Assembly: GCA_013398055.1 (NCBI GenBank)
Contig: VZRS01009483.1
Span: 682,001-746,000, forward strand
Length of the DNA stretch: 64,000 nt
Source of the DNA: Ifrita kowaldi
Lineage: Eukaryota > Chordata > Aves > Passeriformes > Cinclosomatidae
Reading direction: 5' to 3'
The position numbers and the translations under genes are program-made. Below the pieces are notes generated by a model. It was not told the DNA's origin, ran no database searches, and saw nothing but the letters and a program-made list of their open reading frames with translations. Shown piece by piece: positions 1-11,871 of the stretch; within the stretch, counting starts at the first letter, position 1; each line of letters opens with the position of its first letter.

Positions 1-2424
1 TTCTTACCTTACTGTAACCGATATCCTTTTCATTCCCAGTGTGCTATTTGCTGGGAATGGCCAGATGTCTTTTAAATGACATAATGGGAACAAAACTCTT
101 TCCTGGGTCTCCTATTTCCATAAGAAGTCATTACCTTCATTTCCCACTTGCACTTTTGAAGGGGCATTTTTTAACCCTTTTTATCAGTTTTTCCAAATGG
201 TGCAGAATTTTCTTCAAGCAGCCATACTTGTTGTCCGTGTGCAATTCACATGGTATGCAATGAACACTTTCAGTAGTTTGGAATCTTTAGAGTGTGGATG
301 ACTTAAATCATGATCCACAGCCTGGCTAAACAGTATTGTGAAAACAAGGGCTAGTTCTCCAACTGCAAACTCTCTGTCTGCTCCCAAATAGAGTGCTCCT
401 TGCTGCCTCTTTTTTGAGGGTTGCATTTATGACTGAGATAGTGGTGAGTAAGGGATCTATAAATGGGTTCTGGTGAGGAGTAAACATCATGTGGTCGTTC
501 ACTTTGGAAGCCTGATGAGTGGGAGGCATTTACTGAACCTTGGTGCACTTGTTATAATCACTGATCTTCCTTGAAGTGCTAATGTCTGTTTTCTCCTGTG
601 TAAAGTTACTTCTTATAAAAGACGATGCCTTAGCAGAATTTTGGGATTAAAGATATAGGGCTAGAAACTATAGAAATAATGAAAATAAATTTATTTAGTG
701 CCTAGGTGATTCATGCATGGTCTTTAATTATATAATATTAGCACCAAATGCAGTCATTTAATTGCTTATATAGAGATACAGCCAAAATCTGGATGCATTT
801 CATATTTCTTCTTCTTCCAGCTAGCGTACTCTACAAGAACGGAAAACACTGGCAATTGGAATTACTAGTAATTTTTTAAGAATAAATCTTTTATCTGCTT
901 GCTGTTAACCAGTTGGGTGTTTTCAGAAAATAAAAGGGAGATGCAGCATTAAAAACTGTGATTTTGAAAAAGAAAAAAAAATTGAGATTTTGCAATTCAT
1001 TCTGTTATTTGCATTTATTTTTGAAGTTGGATCTGTGATGAACAGCACATACATTAAATAATTTCTTATATAAAAATAGGTATTGCTTTTTTATCTGGTT
1101 AGAAACCTCAGGGATCCAGTCTTTTTTGCTGCAGAAGCTGACACTGGCATCACAGTGCAGTCATAGCCCTGCAGATTCTCAGTCAGGGAGTGGAGAAGGT
1201 CTTGAGGGCTGAAAAACCCTCTAATTCCATGATTCAAAGTGCTCCTAAGCATGTGCTTATGTCCACCCTTAATCAGGACGGCATTTAAGCATTTCCTCTC
1301 AAGTATATTCTCTTTTTAAATGGCCAAGGGTTGATCCGTGTAAGGTTGATTGGAGCAGCGAGGGAGTCTGGTGATAACCTGCAGCAGCTGAAAGACTCAC
1401 CAGAGAACATAACTGTGGGGATTATTAATGTACCATAAGCAACCTATTTTTGAGTTTACAGGCTCCCATTGATCTCTGGAGGAGTTTGTGCTCTAAAAAT
1501 AATGTGCCCTTGGGAGCTGGGACAGGGAGAATTGGAGCTGGCCAGTGGGAGGTCTGAGTGGATTAGAGCATCACAGGGAGATAATAGACGGTCCACTGAC
1601 TGCAAAGGGAGCTCAGGTAGTAATTATAAGCAACCAGAGAGCAGAGAGTATACCTGAAAGAAAGATAATATTGTTACCAGGTGTTAAAATAGCACCACTT
1701 GCAAGCAGCATGCTCTAGACAAAATTTGAGAACAGTGAGCTTGATTTTCCCCAGCACCCGAGCCCTGAGGAAAGATTTATCATCATGGCAATTTGATTTC
1801 TGCTTCGTTTGGATGGCAAGTGGCAGGGTTCCTGGGAGATATGTTTTTTTGTTTTTTATTGTTCCTCCTGCTAATTAGCTACTCTTGTAAGCACATTGTC
1901 TCCTAGAAGGCTGGGTTTCCTTCGGTTAGAGCTGCTGTGTCTCAGTTGTGACTGGAAGAACTGGACACAGCAGGCCTTTTGGTGGGTCCACTGCCTAGTG
2001 AGAGACCTGTGTCATGGAAAGGGGGAAGAAGAGAGGTGCTTGCTTGGCTGGATGGGATACAATGCCAGTTTGGACCTTTCAGCCCTGAGGTCATAAAGGT
2101 ATTAAGTGATATTAATATTAATTTCAATGGGAGATGAATGACAAAGGCCTAGGAACCATGAGGAAACAAAGAAAGGACAAAGAAATATTTGAAAAATGGA
2201 GCGTGTGACTAAAAGTAATCCATCAACCAGATTTCTTGGCCTTTTAGCAACACCATAACACAGTGTATAACGCCTTGCTGTATTAGTTTGTAAACTCACT
2301 GATGGCTCCACAGCCAGGCAGGGGCAAGAGAGACCTTGCACATGGCCCATGAATCTACCTTGGCCCTTGTCAGTAGGGGACAGCTTCCCTTGGGACAAGC
2401 AAAGGCTCTTCCCAGATTTACAGA
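1..2424. other. intergenic, no gene seen
   Basis: AT-rich unique sequence. No exon with convincing splice sites, RNA gene or recognisable mobile element was found on either strand. The short open frames here lack coding character and look like chance. Confidence 0.5.
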
Positions 2425-2715
2425 ATGCCTGAGCCTCGAGACCACCTCTGGAAAACATCCAGTCCAATGCCCTGCTCAGGTCATTGCTCAGGGCCATGTC
2501 CAGTCAGAGTTTGAGTATCTCTGAGAATGGAGAATGCCACAACCTTCCTGGGCAACCTGGACCAGTGTTTCTCCACCCTGATGGTAAAAGAAATTTTATT
2601 TCCTATTTAGATGAAATTCCCTGTATTTCAATTTGTGCCAGTTGTCTCCTATCCTGTCCCTGGGCCCAGTGAAGAAAGTCTGCCTCCATCCTTTTTGTAC
2701 CCAAGGGCTTTGTAC
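2425..2715 (-). mobile_element. decayed CR1 LINE 3' fragment
   Basis: Read on the minus strand, this segment follows the familiar avian CR1 3' region. It has the block about a dropped line of sequence conserved as 'cacaaattgaaatacaggga', then the 'ggttgcccaggaaggttgtgg' type stretch, then the 'ggactggatgttttccagag' type end. Many substitutions and lost reading frames mark it as an old copy. The boundaries are approximate because they were placed by eye. Confidence 0.75.
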
Positions 2716-3941
2716 CCATCTTCTTTGTATCACCACTATCCTTGTGGGCTTGATATGCCCAGCACAGGATGGCTGTCATTAGGAACTCAGGAAGGGAGGA
2801 GAGGCTAAACTACTTAAAGAAGATAAAGCATGGAGCTGCCATGCAGGGCAGATGTCTCCTCCAGGGTGACACCTGCAGAAAATACAACCTTACAATCTTA
2901 GATGCTGAATCTGCTAGAAAGGTACCAAAAAAAAACAAACCATGTAATCCTAAACCCCAGAATGCTAAATTATAGATGTCCATCATGCCACAAACCTGCC
3001 CACAATGCGTTTGGAGGCAGAACCTGTCGCCAGCGCCTTTCAGCAGAAGGATCAGAAAATACTTGTGACACCGGGGACCACACTGTGCTTAGATTTGCCT
3101 GCTGTGCCCTGAACACTCTTTCTCCCAATCTCAGGTTTGAGCCCTTGAGTTCAGTCATAACCAGCAATGTTTTATTCACACACCACTTGAAAACAGCCAC
3201 CCTGTGATGCTCAGGAACAGGCACAGAAGAGTTTGAAAGAGAAGAGAGAATAATCCTGAGTGCTGAAGCACATGGAGAGCGTGTGTAGGCAGGAGGTAAT
3301 TATATAGGACAGGATTACACATGCCTGCATATCCCAGGGAGCCATCAAGCACAGCCTTAAAGTTGGATTTTGTTTTTGAGATCAGAAAGAGAAATACCTA
3401 AAATTACCTGATTGGAAGGAAATTTCAGCTGAAACAGAACAGTGCATTGCCTTACTGAGCCCAGCTATGAGATGGCCACGTCGTTTGACTGCTAAGGGCC
3501 ACAGAGAGTGTTGGTAGCACTACATATGGTGTTATGGCCACTTCACTGTGGGCAATAACACTCTCACTTTTTTTCAAGACAAGTTAATTAACATTTGACT
3601 TCTTTATTTAAAGGTTGCCATCACTTTCAAGCAGTCAGTGTAAGCGATGCAAGGTTTCTCTTAATAGCACCTCTCTTCTCCAGGGAAGAGTTTTTTCTGA
3701 AAGCTAAGCAATCCCAGCCTTTTGAATGTCCCTCCAGTGTTTGTCCAAATGTGCACAGCCTGCATATGTTCAGGAGCACAGTGAAAACTCACTTTATGTA
3801 ACACGAGATATAGAAGGTTGTAATTTTTTGTTCTGTCCTGTGACTTTTCTCTATTTTCTAAGCATTTATTAAAGGTTCATGAGTTCAATACAATTTACCA
3901 AAAGTAGACACATTTCTCCATTTCAAATACTTATATCTTAC
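2716..3941. other. intergenic, no supported gene
   Basis: Unique sequence with no gene I can support. A good polypyrimidine-AG acceptor ending near 3683 (+) is followed by 39 open codons to a TAA at 3799-3801, but no matching donor or upstream exon is visible. It is therefore not called as a gene. Confidence 0.4.
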
Positions 3942-4073
3942 CTGATTAAACATATATGCTGAGAAAGTTAGCGTCTTGATCTTTTGAAAGTTAATTGCAA
4001 AACCTGTTTTGTGGTTTCCAATATTGAGCTGTCTGGAACCACTGATATCAATAGCAACCATGGTATTTCTTAA
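3942..4073 (-). CDS. possible orphan internal exon
   Basis: Read on the minus strand, a pyrimidine-rich stretch ending in GAAG (acceptor) precedes 132 bases that stay open in one frame. They are followed directly by CAG|GTAAGA, a near-perfect donor. The segment is 44 codons, phase 0 at both ends, and starts LRNTMVAIDISG. I do not recognise the peptide and find no partner exon on this strand. It could be one exon of a minus-strand gene left of the window, an old pseudo-exon, or chance. The frame also runs a little past each splice site, which weakens the case. Confidence 0.22.
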
Positions 4074-4254
4074 CTTCAAAGAGAACAGAAATAGGCCCTG
4101 TGCTGGGCTTTGAATTATCTGTGACTATGCAGGAAAGAGTCACCGTAGACAGGTCAAAAGAAATTGCTCATCACTCCCCAGACAGAAGCTAAGTGCCCCC
4201 CACCACCTTGCTTTAGATAAATAAATAAATCAGTGGTATTTATGAAAAGAACAC

Positions 4255-4330
4255 TGAAAATACTTTGCTGCTATGTCTAGAATACTGTCCTCAGTGCTGG
4301 TCAATCAAGAGAATTAAAGCAGAAATGGAA
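4255..4330 (+). mobile_element. possible CR1-like reverse transcriptase scrap
   Basis: The translated stretch LCLEYCPQCWS resembles the LEYCVQFWS block that closes the CR1 reverse transcriptase domain. Only this short block is recognisable, and the neighbouring sequence gives no further alignment by eye. Confidence 0.3.
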
Positions 4331-5420
4331 GAGAAGTGGAGCTGTGACAAAAGTAGTTACAGAAAGAGATACTCTACCAAAAGAAGAGAGGCTGAAAATT
4401 CCCCAGGACTTTTCAGTTTGGATGGAGTCTCACCAGTAAAGACTGTAATGGGCAGAACAGAAAAGGCAAGAGAAGAGCATAGCCAAAGCAGTTGAAAAAA
4501 AATTTAAAATGCACAAAAATATATGTATATTTCAATAAGTAGTATTTACTGGTAAAATTAAATACCAGTTTGATTTTTATAAATTGATGCATCTCTAAAC
4601 CCTGCAACATGGCCACACTGCTGGGCCACATGGCAGGATTTGCCCCCTGAGCCTGCTGCAGTGGTGGCAGGGCTTTCCTGGGGCTGAGTCCCACTCAGGG
4701 TCTGTGTAGGGCTGGACCCTCGCACACTCTGCTGGATGGGCAGACAGGGTGGGGCAGAGCCCCAGCACCTGCACCAAGGGCAAAACTCAGTGCTTTAAAG
4801 GCCCGAGGTCCTGACAGAATCACCACCACTTGATCACAAAGATTTGTATTCCCTGAGTTTGGCTGTAAACAAGTGCTGTCAGCAAAGGAAAAATTGCAGG
4901 TGTGGGGAGTGTCCTCCCCCTCACAGCTTTTCTGCATGACCTGAAAATACCCATGAGCACACTGATAATGATTAATTTCTGGTCTTGTATTTGTTGCACA
5001 GGTCTGACGAGTGAAACTGAATGGATTCCAATGAATGGAGATAATTTCAAATATTTTATATATTTGTATGAAGACTATGAACTTCCCAACTCTTCAATAC
5101 CCCATAGGAAGTATCTTCTTTGTACATTTATATAAATGCTTTCTTGGTGTCCATTTTGTTTAACATAGGGAAATACTGATGAAATAAAACAGAACAAAGC
5201 AACTAGCAATGAAAATGTGTGTGTACAGGGATGATCTTGACCTGAGAATGGGGAATAATGTAATTTGAAGTTTGAGCAAAAGTAGAATAAATACTTCTAA
5301 AAAATTACATCATTATTTGCAATTAATTTGGTTTCTTTCTTTTTGAAAAGTGTCAATGTGTATAAAAGAGTTTTTAAATGACTTCACAAAATGCAGAATA
5401 AATGAGGAGCGTAACATCTT
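4331..5420. other. intergenic, no supported gene
   Basis: No gene can be supported. A good acceptor (pyrimidine-rich, ending GCACAG) at about 5001 on the + strand opens a frame that reaches a stop near 5135. No donor was found, so it may be a cryptic site or an upstream exon of the gene just to the right. Confidence 0.4.
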
Positions 5421-5511
5421 ATGTCCTGTTGTGAGTTCCTGGTTATGGAAGAAGAATCATGTATCATGTGTAATAAAGGAAGTGAAAATATTAGAAGCAA
5501 TGCTCTTTCTG
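5421..5511 (+). CDS. unidentified gene, penultimate coding exon
   Basis: The frame opens at ATG 5421, with an in-frame TAA three codons upstream, and reads 30 codons plus one base to a strong donor (G|GTGAGT at 5511/5512). The peptide begins MSCCEFLVMEEES and carries one CxxC (CIMC). The leftover base G joins the AA that opens the next exon at 5569, making a Glu codon, so the two exons are in phase. The intron would be only 57 bp, near the lower limit for vertebrates; it holds an in-frame stop, so reading through would truncate the protein. An alternative acceptor ends at 5435 (TGTGAG), which would make this an internal exon starting FLVMEEE. I do not recognise the product. Confidence 0.42.
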
Positions 5512-5568
5512 GTGAGTTGAGCTAAATTCTTCTTTTGTTGTAGAGACAAAGTGTTTCTTTTTCTCCAG

Positions 5569-5795
5569 AATCTAAAATGCACGGCTATTCTGATACTTAT
5601 GCATCGCCTTTATACAATGAATATACAAGATGTGAGGTAGCTGACAGAAAACCTGCAACCTTTATTCAAATAAACAGTCATCCAGCCTTGATGGAACATG
5701 TTCATGAATATAGCTTGAAGGATCATTATCTTCAAAAGCCCAAATCAAAAGGGGACATTGGAATACGGATGCTGGGCAAAAGTAGTGTATGATCA
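5569..5795 (+). CDS. unidentified gene, terminal coding exon
   Basis: A strong acceptor (GTTTCTTTTTCTCCAG) ends at 5568. The exon then reads 75 codons to TGA at 5790-5792. Joined to the exon ending at 5511, the product is 104 residues from the first ATG. The peptide is polar and tyrosine-rich (segments MHGYSDTYASPLYNEY and HVHEYSLKDHYLQKPK), with no membrane segment, and ends GKSSV. It would suit a cytoplasmic tail or a small structural protein. A normal-looking 3' UTR with poly(A) signals follows, which strengthens the case. In human, SMPX lies on this side of KLHL34 in the same orientation, but this peptide does not match SMPX as I remember it. Function is unknown. Confidence 0.52.
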
Positions 5796-6085
5796 CAGCA
5801 GCTCTTACATAGAGTGATTAATCCTTGATACTTGTGTTATATGGACTGTACATAAAAGAATACTGTTTCATGCATATTCTATTTTTGGAAACGAGATCTT
5901 ATTGTTAGAGAAATTTAATAGACTGTGTCTCCTTGGTCTCTTTTATGTTACTTACTGTAAAGGGATATGAGGAGCTGTTTTTAATAATATTCTTCTAATG
6001 TTGATTGAAACTATTCTACATACTCTGAAACTCTGTGCCTGGCTCTTGTTTATTCAAATAAAATAAAGATAATTATTCTGGTTAG
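5793..6085 (+). other. 3' UTR and poly(A) site of the unidentified gene
   Basis: AT-rich sequence follows the TGA. It holds TGTACATA at 5847-5854, a match to the Pumilio recognition element, and two overlapping AATAAA hexamers at 6057-6062 and 6062-6067. A T/G-rich stretch follows. The order stop, PUM-like site, poly(A) signal is what a real mRNA 3' end would show. The cleavage position is inferred. Confidence 0.5.
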
Positions 6086-9000
6086 AAAACAGATTTCAAG
6101 TTGAATATTACTTACAATGACATCCATTTAATTCTTGTTTGCTCTGTCAGATGATACAAAAGCTAACTGAAATTATTTTTGAATTTTAAGTTTCCATATA
6201 TTTGCATTACTTTGTACAGGAATTTAGAAAGGAGCTGTACTCTCTGCAGCTCAATTAAAATTACATTCTTGTATTTTTTACTTTGAATATGCAATATCAA
6301 CATTGCTTCCTATCCTGCTTCATCCTTGTATGCTGTGATTTCCCTTAATGCATTTCTTGGAGGTGAGCATCCCTGAAGGACAGGTTGAAATGGAAGTGTC
6401 AAGAGATGGAATGCATCAGGAGCACCTTTCATTTACATCCCGATGAGATTAACGTGTCTGTTCAATCGAAAATGAACAATTTTCCCCAAGACTGCATTAT
6501 CAGTCACTGATACTGGACTGCATTGTTCCTACCAGTATGGAAATGGTAAAAAGGAGAAAACACATAATCCCTTGATCCAAAAGCATGCTGAAGGTGAGAT
6601 GAGTCAGGGCCTTGGCTTTTGTTTTCTTTACTCATTTAAAACATACTAATTTCAGAGAACTGGGGAATAAAGCCTCATTTCCTCCTCCTTTTGTAGTTAT
6701 GAAACTTTGCAGTGGAAATTCCAGGGAATGGAGAGAGTTGGGGCCACATCCCAGTCTTCACACCTGAATGTGTAAGTGAAAGAAAAAACGCCATCCCTGA
6801 CAGAGAAGTGTGGTTCTTTTGCCAGATTTAAAATCCTTGCTTCCGAATGGAGGGGTACCACCAGGAGCCACTGAAACATCCTCAGAGTGGGGAGGGAACA
6901 GTCAGAGGCAAAGAATACTTTTTCTGAGTTTTGTTTTTATTTTAAACAAAAATTCAATATACATATAATTTTAAGCTCCCTTGAGGCTGACAGCTAATGG
7001 GGAGTGGGGATCAGTGAGAACCCTGAGTTAAGTCTTAGGACTACAAGAAATCCTTAACAAAACATGAAATTAGCAACTAAGTTCTAGAAAAAAAGGAAGC
7101 TCTGACGACTCTCTGAGTCTTGCTAGAAAACTGTTTGCAACTGGTCTGAACCATCTTGTGCTAGTGAGGTTATTTTTCATCTAAGCCTTATTAAAGGATC
7201 TGACTGTAGGGCACACACAGACCAGTGAAACATTCCCCAAGCAACTCTGCAGTCTAGTACTTCTGGCATGGGAAATTCTATCCCCCAGATATTAGGTTTT
7301 GGCACAAATTTCGGGAAGGATCGAAGTCTTACAATGAAGAATGGGCACAGAAATACACAATAACAGATCATGCTAAAATCATGCCAATTTCCTGTGGCCA
7401 CATGGGAGCCCTTGTGGGTATGAGCCAAACCCACTGACAGGCGTGTATGAACACCTCGCTAATGACCACCCCTAGAGAGTGGAGCCAGAGGAATGGCTGC
7501 ACCAAAGCAAACACAGCTGAACCAGAGAGAGATCAGCTCCACTCCACCCTATAACTCCTAACCTGTTCAGTGGGGGATTCATGATATAAAGCAAAATATC
7601 TGGATTTCAATGTCATCCTGGTGCCCTGGTCTCTGTTTGGTGCTGGTGTGAGAGTAAATCAAAGGGACGGCACTGCCCATGTACCACCAGGCACTGGGCA
7701 TGAAAGGTGGGGGAAGAGTCTCCTTTGTTAACTCCCTACCCAGAACTCTGTGTTCTAATTTTCTTTTTTAATCCTAATGCCAAAAAAGAGATTTTGTTAA
7801 TCTAAGAGAAATTGCTCAACAATGTTGTAGTAACATGTTGTGTTAGAAAAACAGAAATAGGCATCATGCAATGCCCACAGCAAAGAGTTTAGTCTAATGA
7901 GACAGCAAGACCCCAATACATTTGGGAAGAGAGTTTTAATCACTGTCCAGTGAACAAAACCAGACTCTAACGAGTTTTCTGATCATCTGCACAGAAAAAT
8001 CCAAACACATTTAGTTTACAGGTAAAGATAAACATAGAGGTAAAATAATAATTACTGTTACCTGAAATTTTTGGGGAGATTGAAGGTATCTCCATTGGTT
8101 ACTCTGGTTTAATTACTTTAATTAAAAGTAATTACTTTAGTTTAATTACTTTAGTTAAAAGATTATATTGCTTCTGCATTTCTGAGGCAAACAGTGTTAT
8201 TTGTCTTAAAACTCTGGAGGCTTGGATTTATGCATTAATTTTAATTATAGAACTAAACTGGCAGTTTTGTCTTTTCTGTGATGGTGTAAGCTAGTAGTAA
8301 AAGCAAGTAGTTAAAAAATAAAAAAAAAAGTAATAAAAGCAAGGCCCCACTGTACTGCTTTACGCACTGTATCGGTAAAACATCTGTAGTTGCATGCAAC
8401 TGTGTTTATGGATGTGAATTCCCCAAATCAACATCTGGAGGCACAGTTCACTGAGTCAATGGCATCTCAGCAGGACTGTGCTCAGTGTACTCACAAGGGT
8501 GATAAAGAAGGTCCTTTTATTTATCTCGTTTTATGCAGTCTGTAAATTATTTATGAGAAGGCATAAAAAAATCTGGAACCTTGGCCATTTTATATTATAA
8601 AAAATTGATGTTGAGAGAAGAGAATCACAGAAGAGGGTCCAAGGAAAATAGTTGTATCTTTTCATTAGCTTTAGGGGCAAAAATATTGAAACTATTTTCT
8701 TTTGCCCTTGTGACTAAGTCCCAGTTTCTCTAATGTGTGCATATTTAATTTGAATGAGTTTTTGCAGATTAAATACTGCACTTGGAAAAAAGATCTTAAT
8801 TTTGGTATATGAACTGCCTAGTACTACTGGTGCATGAATAATTACAAATAAAAATTCCCCTAAAGCCAGTTTTTCAGTCCTCAAAAGATACTGCAGCCCC
8901 AAGATAAAATATTCTGTAGAGACAGAAAAACTGAGGGCTGGATATAAGATCAGTCAAGCCTGGTAAAATCCAGTTTTCCTGTGTCTTTGGAAGAAATTTA

Positions 9001-9663
9001 AAACCGTTTGTAAAGTAAGCACACCTATTCATATGTTATATTTACTTCCCACTACATTACTTTGCAGTAATCTATGAGGTGGATGCTTTCAAAGACATTC
9101 TACAGAAGACTGGTGACTGACTGCAAGTGCAAGTGAAGTGAGAGTGCTCTGGCCCTGATACCAACTGTGGGTGTCTAAAGCACAGGTGGATGGTAAATCT
9201 TGTCTGGTAACTAGTTTAATTTGATTCTGTCTGGATGTCATAATGTGAAAAGTGATTAAATCCTTTGCTGTATCTTTAGTGAAACTGGAATTAGATTTGT
9301 CTTTCTTACAGATGCTGCATCCATTGTAAATGTTTTTTACAGGTACTGTAATAGTTTCTGTTGAGAGTGATCTTCATCCAACACAGTGGTTCTTCATTTC
9401 CACCTAATACGTTCCTAGTTGAGCAACTGCAGGGTCTTAGTGGTCCATAACACATCTCCCTTCCAACAGGAGACTGACAATCCAAGCCCCGGCACGAGCA
9501 GAAATGCAGAAGTCAGCATGCAGCTGAACTGAACATTGCAATGGCACAGTACCCTCTATCTTCTGTCCTTAACACATGGCTGTTGACCACATGAGGCAAG
9601 TTTGGACACAAGGGGCAGGATTCACACATTTTTTGGGGCATGAGGAGGATCCATATGAGTAGA
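6086..9663. other. intergenic, no gene seen
   Basis: No gene, RNA gene or clear mobile element was found in this 3.6 kb. The only structure noted is an AT-rich imperfect repeat at about 8108-8162: the block TTTAATTACTTTA recurs 32 bp apart. Confidence 0.45.
8108..8162. repeat. AT-rich imperfect tandem repeat
   Basis: Two copies of a 32 bp unit built on TTTAATTACTTTA followed by (A/G)TTAAAAG. It is short and probably of no function. Confidence 0.6.
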
Positions 9664-10738
9664 TGTCATGGGTTGATGCTGGCCAGCTGCCAGGCACCCA
9701 CCAAAGCTGCTCAGTCATTCTCCACTGCAGTTGAACAGAAGAGAGAAAATATAATGAAGGGTTCATGAGTTGAGATAAGGACTGCGAGAAATCACTCATC
9801 AAATACCATCAAGGGCAAAACAGGCTTAACTTAGAGACACGAATTGAACTTATTACTACTAATAATAATTAGAAGTAAAGTAAACCCTTAGAAGCACCTT
9901 CCCCCCACCCCTCCCTCCTTTCAGCTCTACTTCCTACCCCAGCAGTGCAGGGAGATGGGGAATGGGGGTTATGATCAGTTAATTTCCTGTGTCTTCTCCC
10001 ACTGCTCAGGGAGAGGAGTTGTTCCCCTGCTGCACTCTGGGGTCTCTCCCATGTGAGACAGTTCTCCAGGAACTTCTCCAATGTGAGTCCATCTCATGAG
10101 CAACAGCTCCCTTCAAACTGCTGCAACATGAGTCCGTCCCACAGGCCACAGGCCCCCTCAAACCGCTGCAGCGTGGGTCACTCTTCCACGGGCTGCAGGT
10201 CTTCAAGGACAGGCTGCTCCAGCCTGAGAGCTGGGCACCTCTCTCCATGGGTCTCCCACAGGATCACTGCCTCCTCTCAGGCATCCACCTGCTCCAGTGT
10301 GGGGCTCCTCCATGGGCTGCAGGTGGATCTCTGCATCCCTGTGGATCCCCATGGGCTGTAGGGGCACAGCTGCCTCACCATGGGCTGTACCTTGGGCTGC
10401 AAGGGAATCTCGGCTCTGGTGCCTGGAGCACCTCCTGCCCCTCCTTCTGCACTGACCTTGGTGTCAGACTTGTTCCTCTCACATGTTCTCACTCCGCTCT
10501 TCTCTGGCTGAAAATTACAACTGTGCCACAACTTTTGTTTTGATTTCTTCTTAAATATGTTATCACAGAGGTGTTACCACCATCTCTAATTGGCCCAGGC
10601 TCTGCCAATGGTATGTCTGTCTTCAGAGCCATCAGGGATCGACTCTGCCGGACATGGTGGAAGCTTCCAGCAGCTTCTCACAGGAGCCATCTCTTTGGCC
10701 CCCCGCTACCAAAAACCAGGCCATGCAAACCCAATACA
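9664..10738 (-). mobile_element. solo LTR of an avian endogenous retrovirus
   Basis: Read on the minus strand, the element runs from TGTATTGGGTTTGCATGG at 10738 to GGGTTGACCC-like sequence ending ...GACA at 9664, so it has the TG...CA ends of an LTR. It is about 1,075 bp long. It matches a long LTR type I know from bird genomes, with a TATA-like ACATATTTAA near 10551-10560, internal degenerate repeats of about 30-40 bp built around 'tgcagcccatgg' and 'ctggagcag' in the middle, and a degraded AATAAG poly(A) signal near 9849-9854. The flanking five bases, GTAGA on the left and GTAAA on the right, look like a diverged target-site duplication. No gag, pol or env lies next to it, so it is a solo LTR left by recombination. 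The open frames inside it on the + strand are incidental. Confidence 0.75.
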
Positions 10739-10869
10739 GTAAATCAACTCATCAGGTGTAGGAGGATAGTGAAAGTGGGATGAACTCATAGAAAATGAGA
10801 TGTTGAAGGGGGCATGAGAGGCAGAAGTCAGCCTAGGTGTAGATTTCTGCTTTGAGAAACAGGTCAGGG

Positions 10870-11871
10870 AGAAGAGTGATTTCAGGTCTCCCATAAGGCA
10901 GATGAAATATTCTGATAAGCAGCTGGGAGAAGTCTCATGATCACTGGGCCTTTTTCTCATGGGGGCCTTCAACTTACCAGTTGTCTGCTGGAAATACACC
11001 ACATCAGAGAGGAAAGAGTCCAGGGAGTCCCTGCAGTGTGTGGAAGATGACCTGACACAGCTGGTGAGTGAGCCAACCAAGGGAGGTGCCCTGCTGGGCC
11101 AGTTGTTTGTGGACAGAGGACTCATGGGTGATGTAATGGTTGGATGGTGTCTCGGGCAAAGCCATAACAAAATGATAAAAGTTTTTGATTCTTGGAGAAG
11201 GAGGGGGGTCAGCAGAACTGCCACCTTGGACTTCCAGAGGACAGCTGGTCACGAGTGGTAACCAAAGGTTCAGTTTTGGGGCCAGTCCTGTTTAATATCT
11301 TTATCAACTCAGTCAGTTTGCAGATGACATCAAGCTGGGTGGGAGTGTTTAACTGCTGGAGGGCAGAAAGGCTCTGCAGAGGGATGTGGAGAGGTTGGAT
11401 CAATGGGCCAAGGCCAGTCGTATGAGGTTCGATGAGGTGAACTGCCAGGTCCTGCACTTGGGTCACAACAACCCAAGGTAATATTCCAGACGTGGAGAAA
11501 AATGGATGGAAAGCTGCGCAGTGTAAAAGGGTCAGCCTGGGGCTGTTGGCCAACAGCTGCTGAACATGAGCCAGGGTGTGCCCAGGTGGCGAAAAAGGCC
11601 AATGGCATCCGGGTCTATGTCAGCAATAGTGTGGCCAGCAGGACCAGGGCAGTGATTGTCCCCCTCTACTTGGCACTGGTGAGGCCACACCTTAAATCCT
11701 GTGTCCAGTTTTGGGCCCCTCACTACAAGAAGGGCATTGAGGGGTTGAGCGAGTCCAGAGAAGAGCAATGGACATTGTTTAGTGGTGGACTTAGCACTGC
11801 TGGGTTTTGGGTTGGACTTGATGATCTTGTCTTTTCCAACCTAAATAATTCTATGATTCTGTGATTCTGAA
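10870..11871 (+). mobile_element. truncated, internally deleted CR1 LINE
   Basis: Several CR1 ORF2 blocks appear in order. First comes the end of the endonuclease domain (MGAFNLPVVCWK, then TQLVSEPTKGGALL, then SRTATLDF, about 10,960-11,240). A jump leads to the reverse transcriptase block GSVLGPVLFNIFIN at about 11,270, then ALVRPHLKSCVQFWAPHYKK at about 11,670-11,730. The element closes with the CR1 3' end, finishing in ATTCTATGATTCTGTGATTCT at 11,850-11,871. Full CR1 is about 4.5 kb; here the 5' part is missing and there are internal deletions and frameshifts. It is dead. The left edge is uncertain because 10,740-10,870 is not clearly CR1. Confidence 0.85.

Noticed and set aside
10006..10543. 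Overlapping + and - frames of 70-102 codons
   Set aside because: They lie inside the solo LTR and arise from its GC-rich internal repeats. No retroviral protein is encoded.
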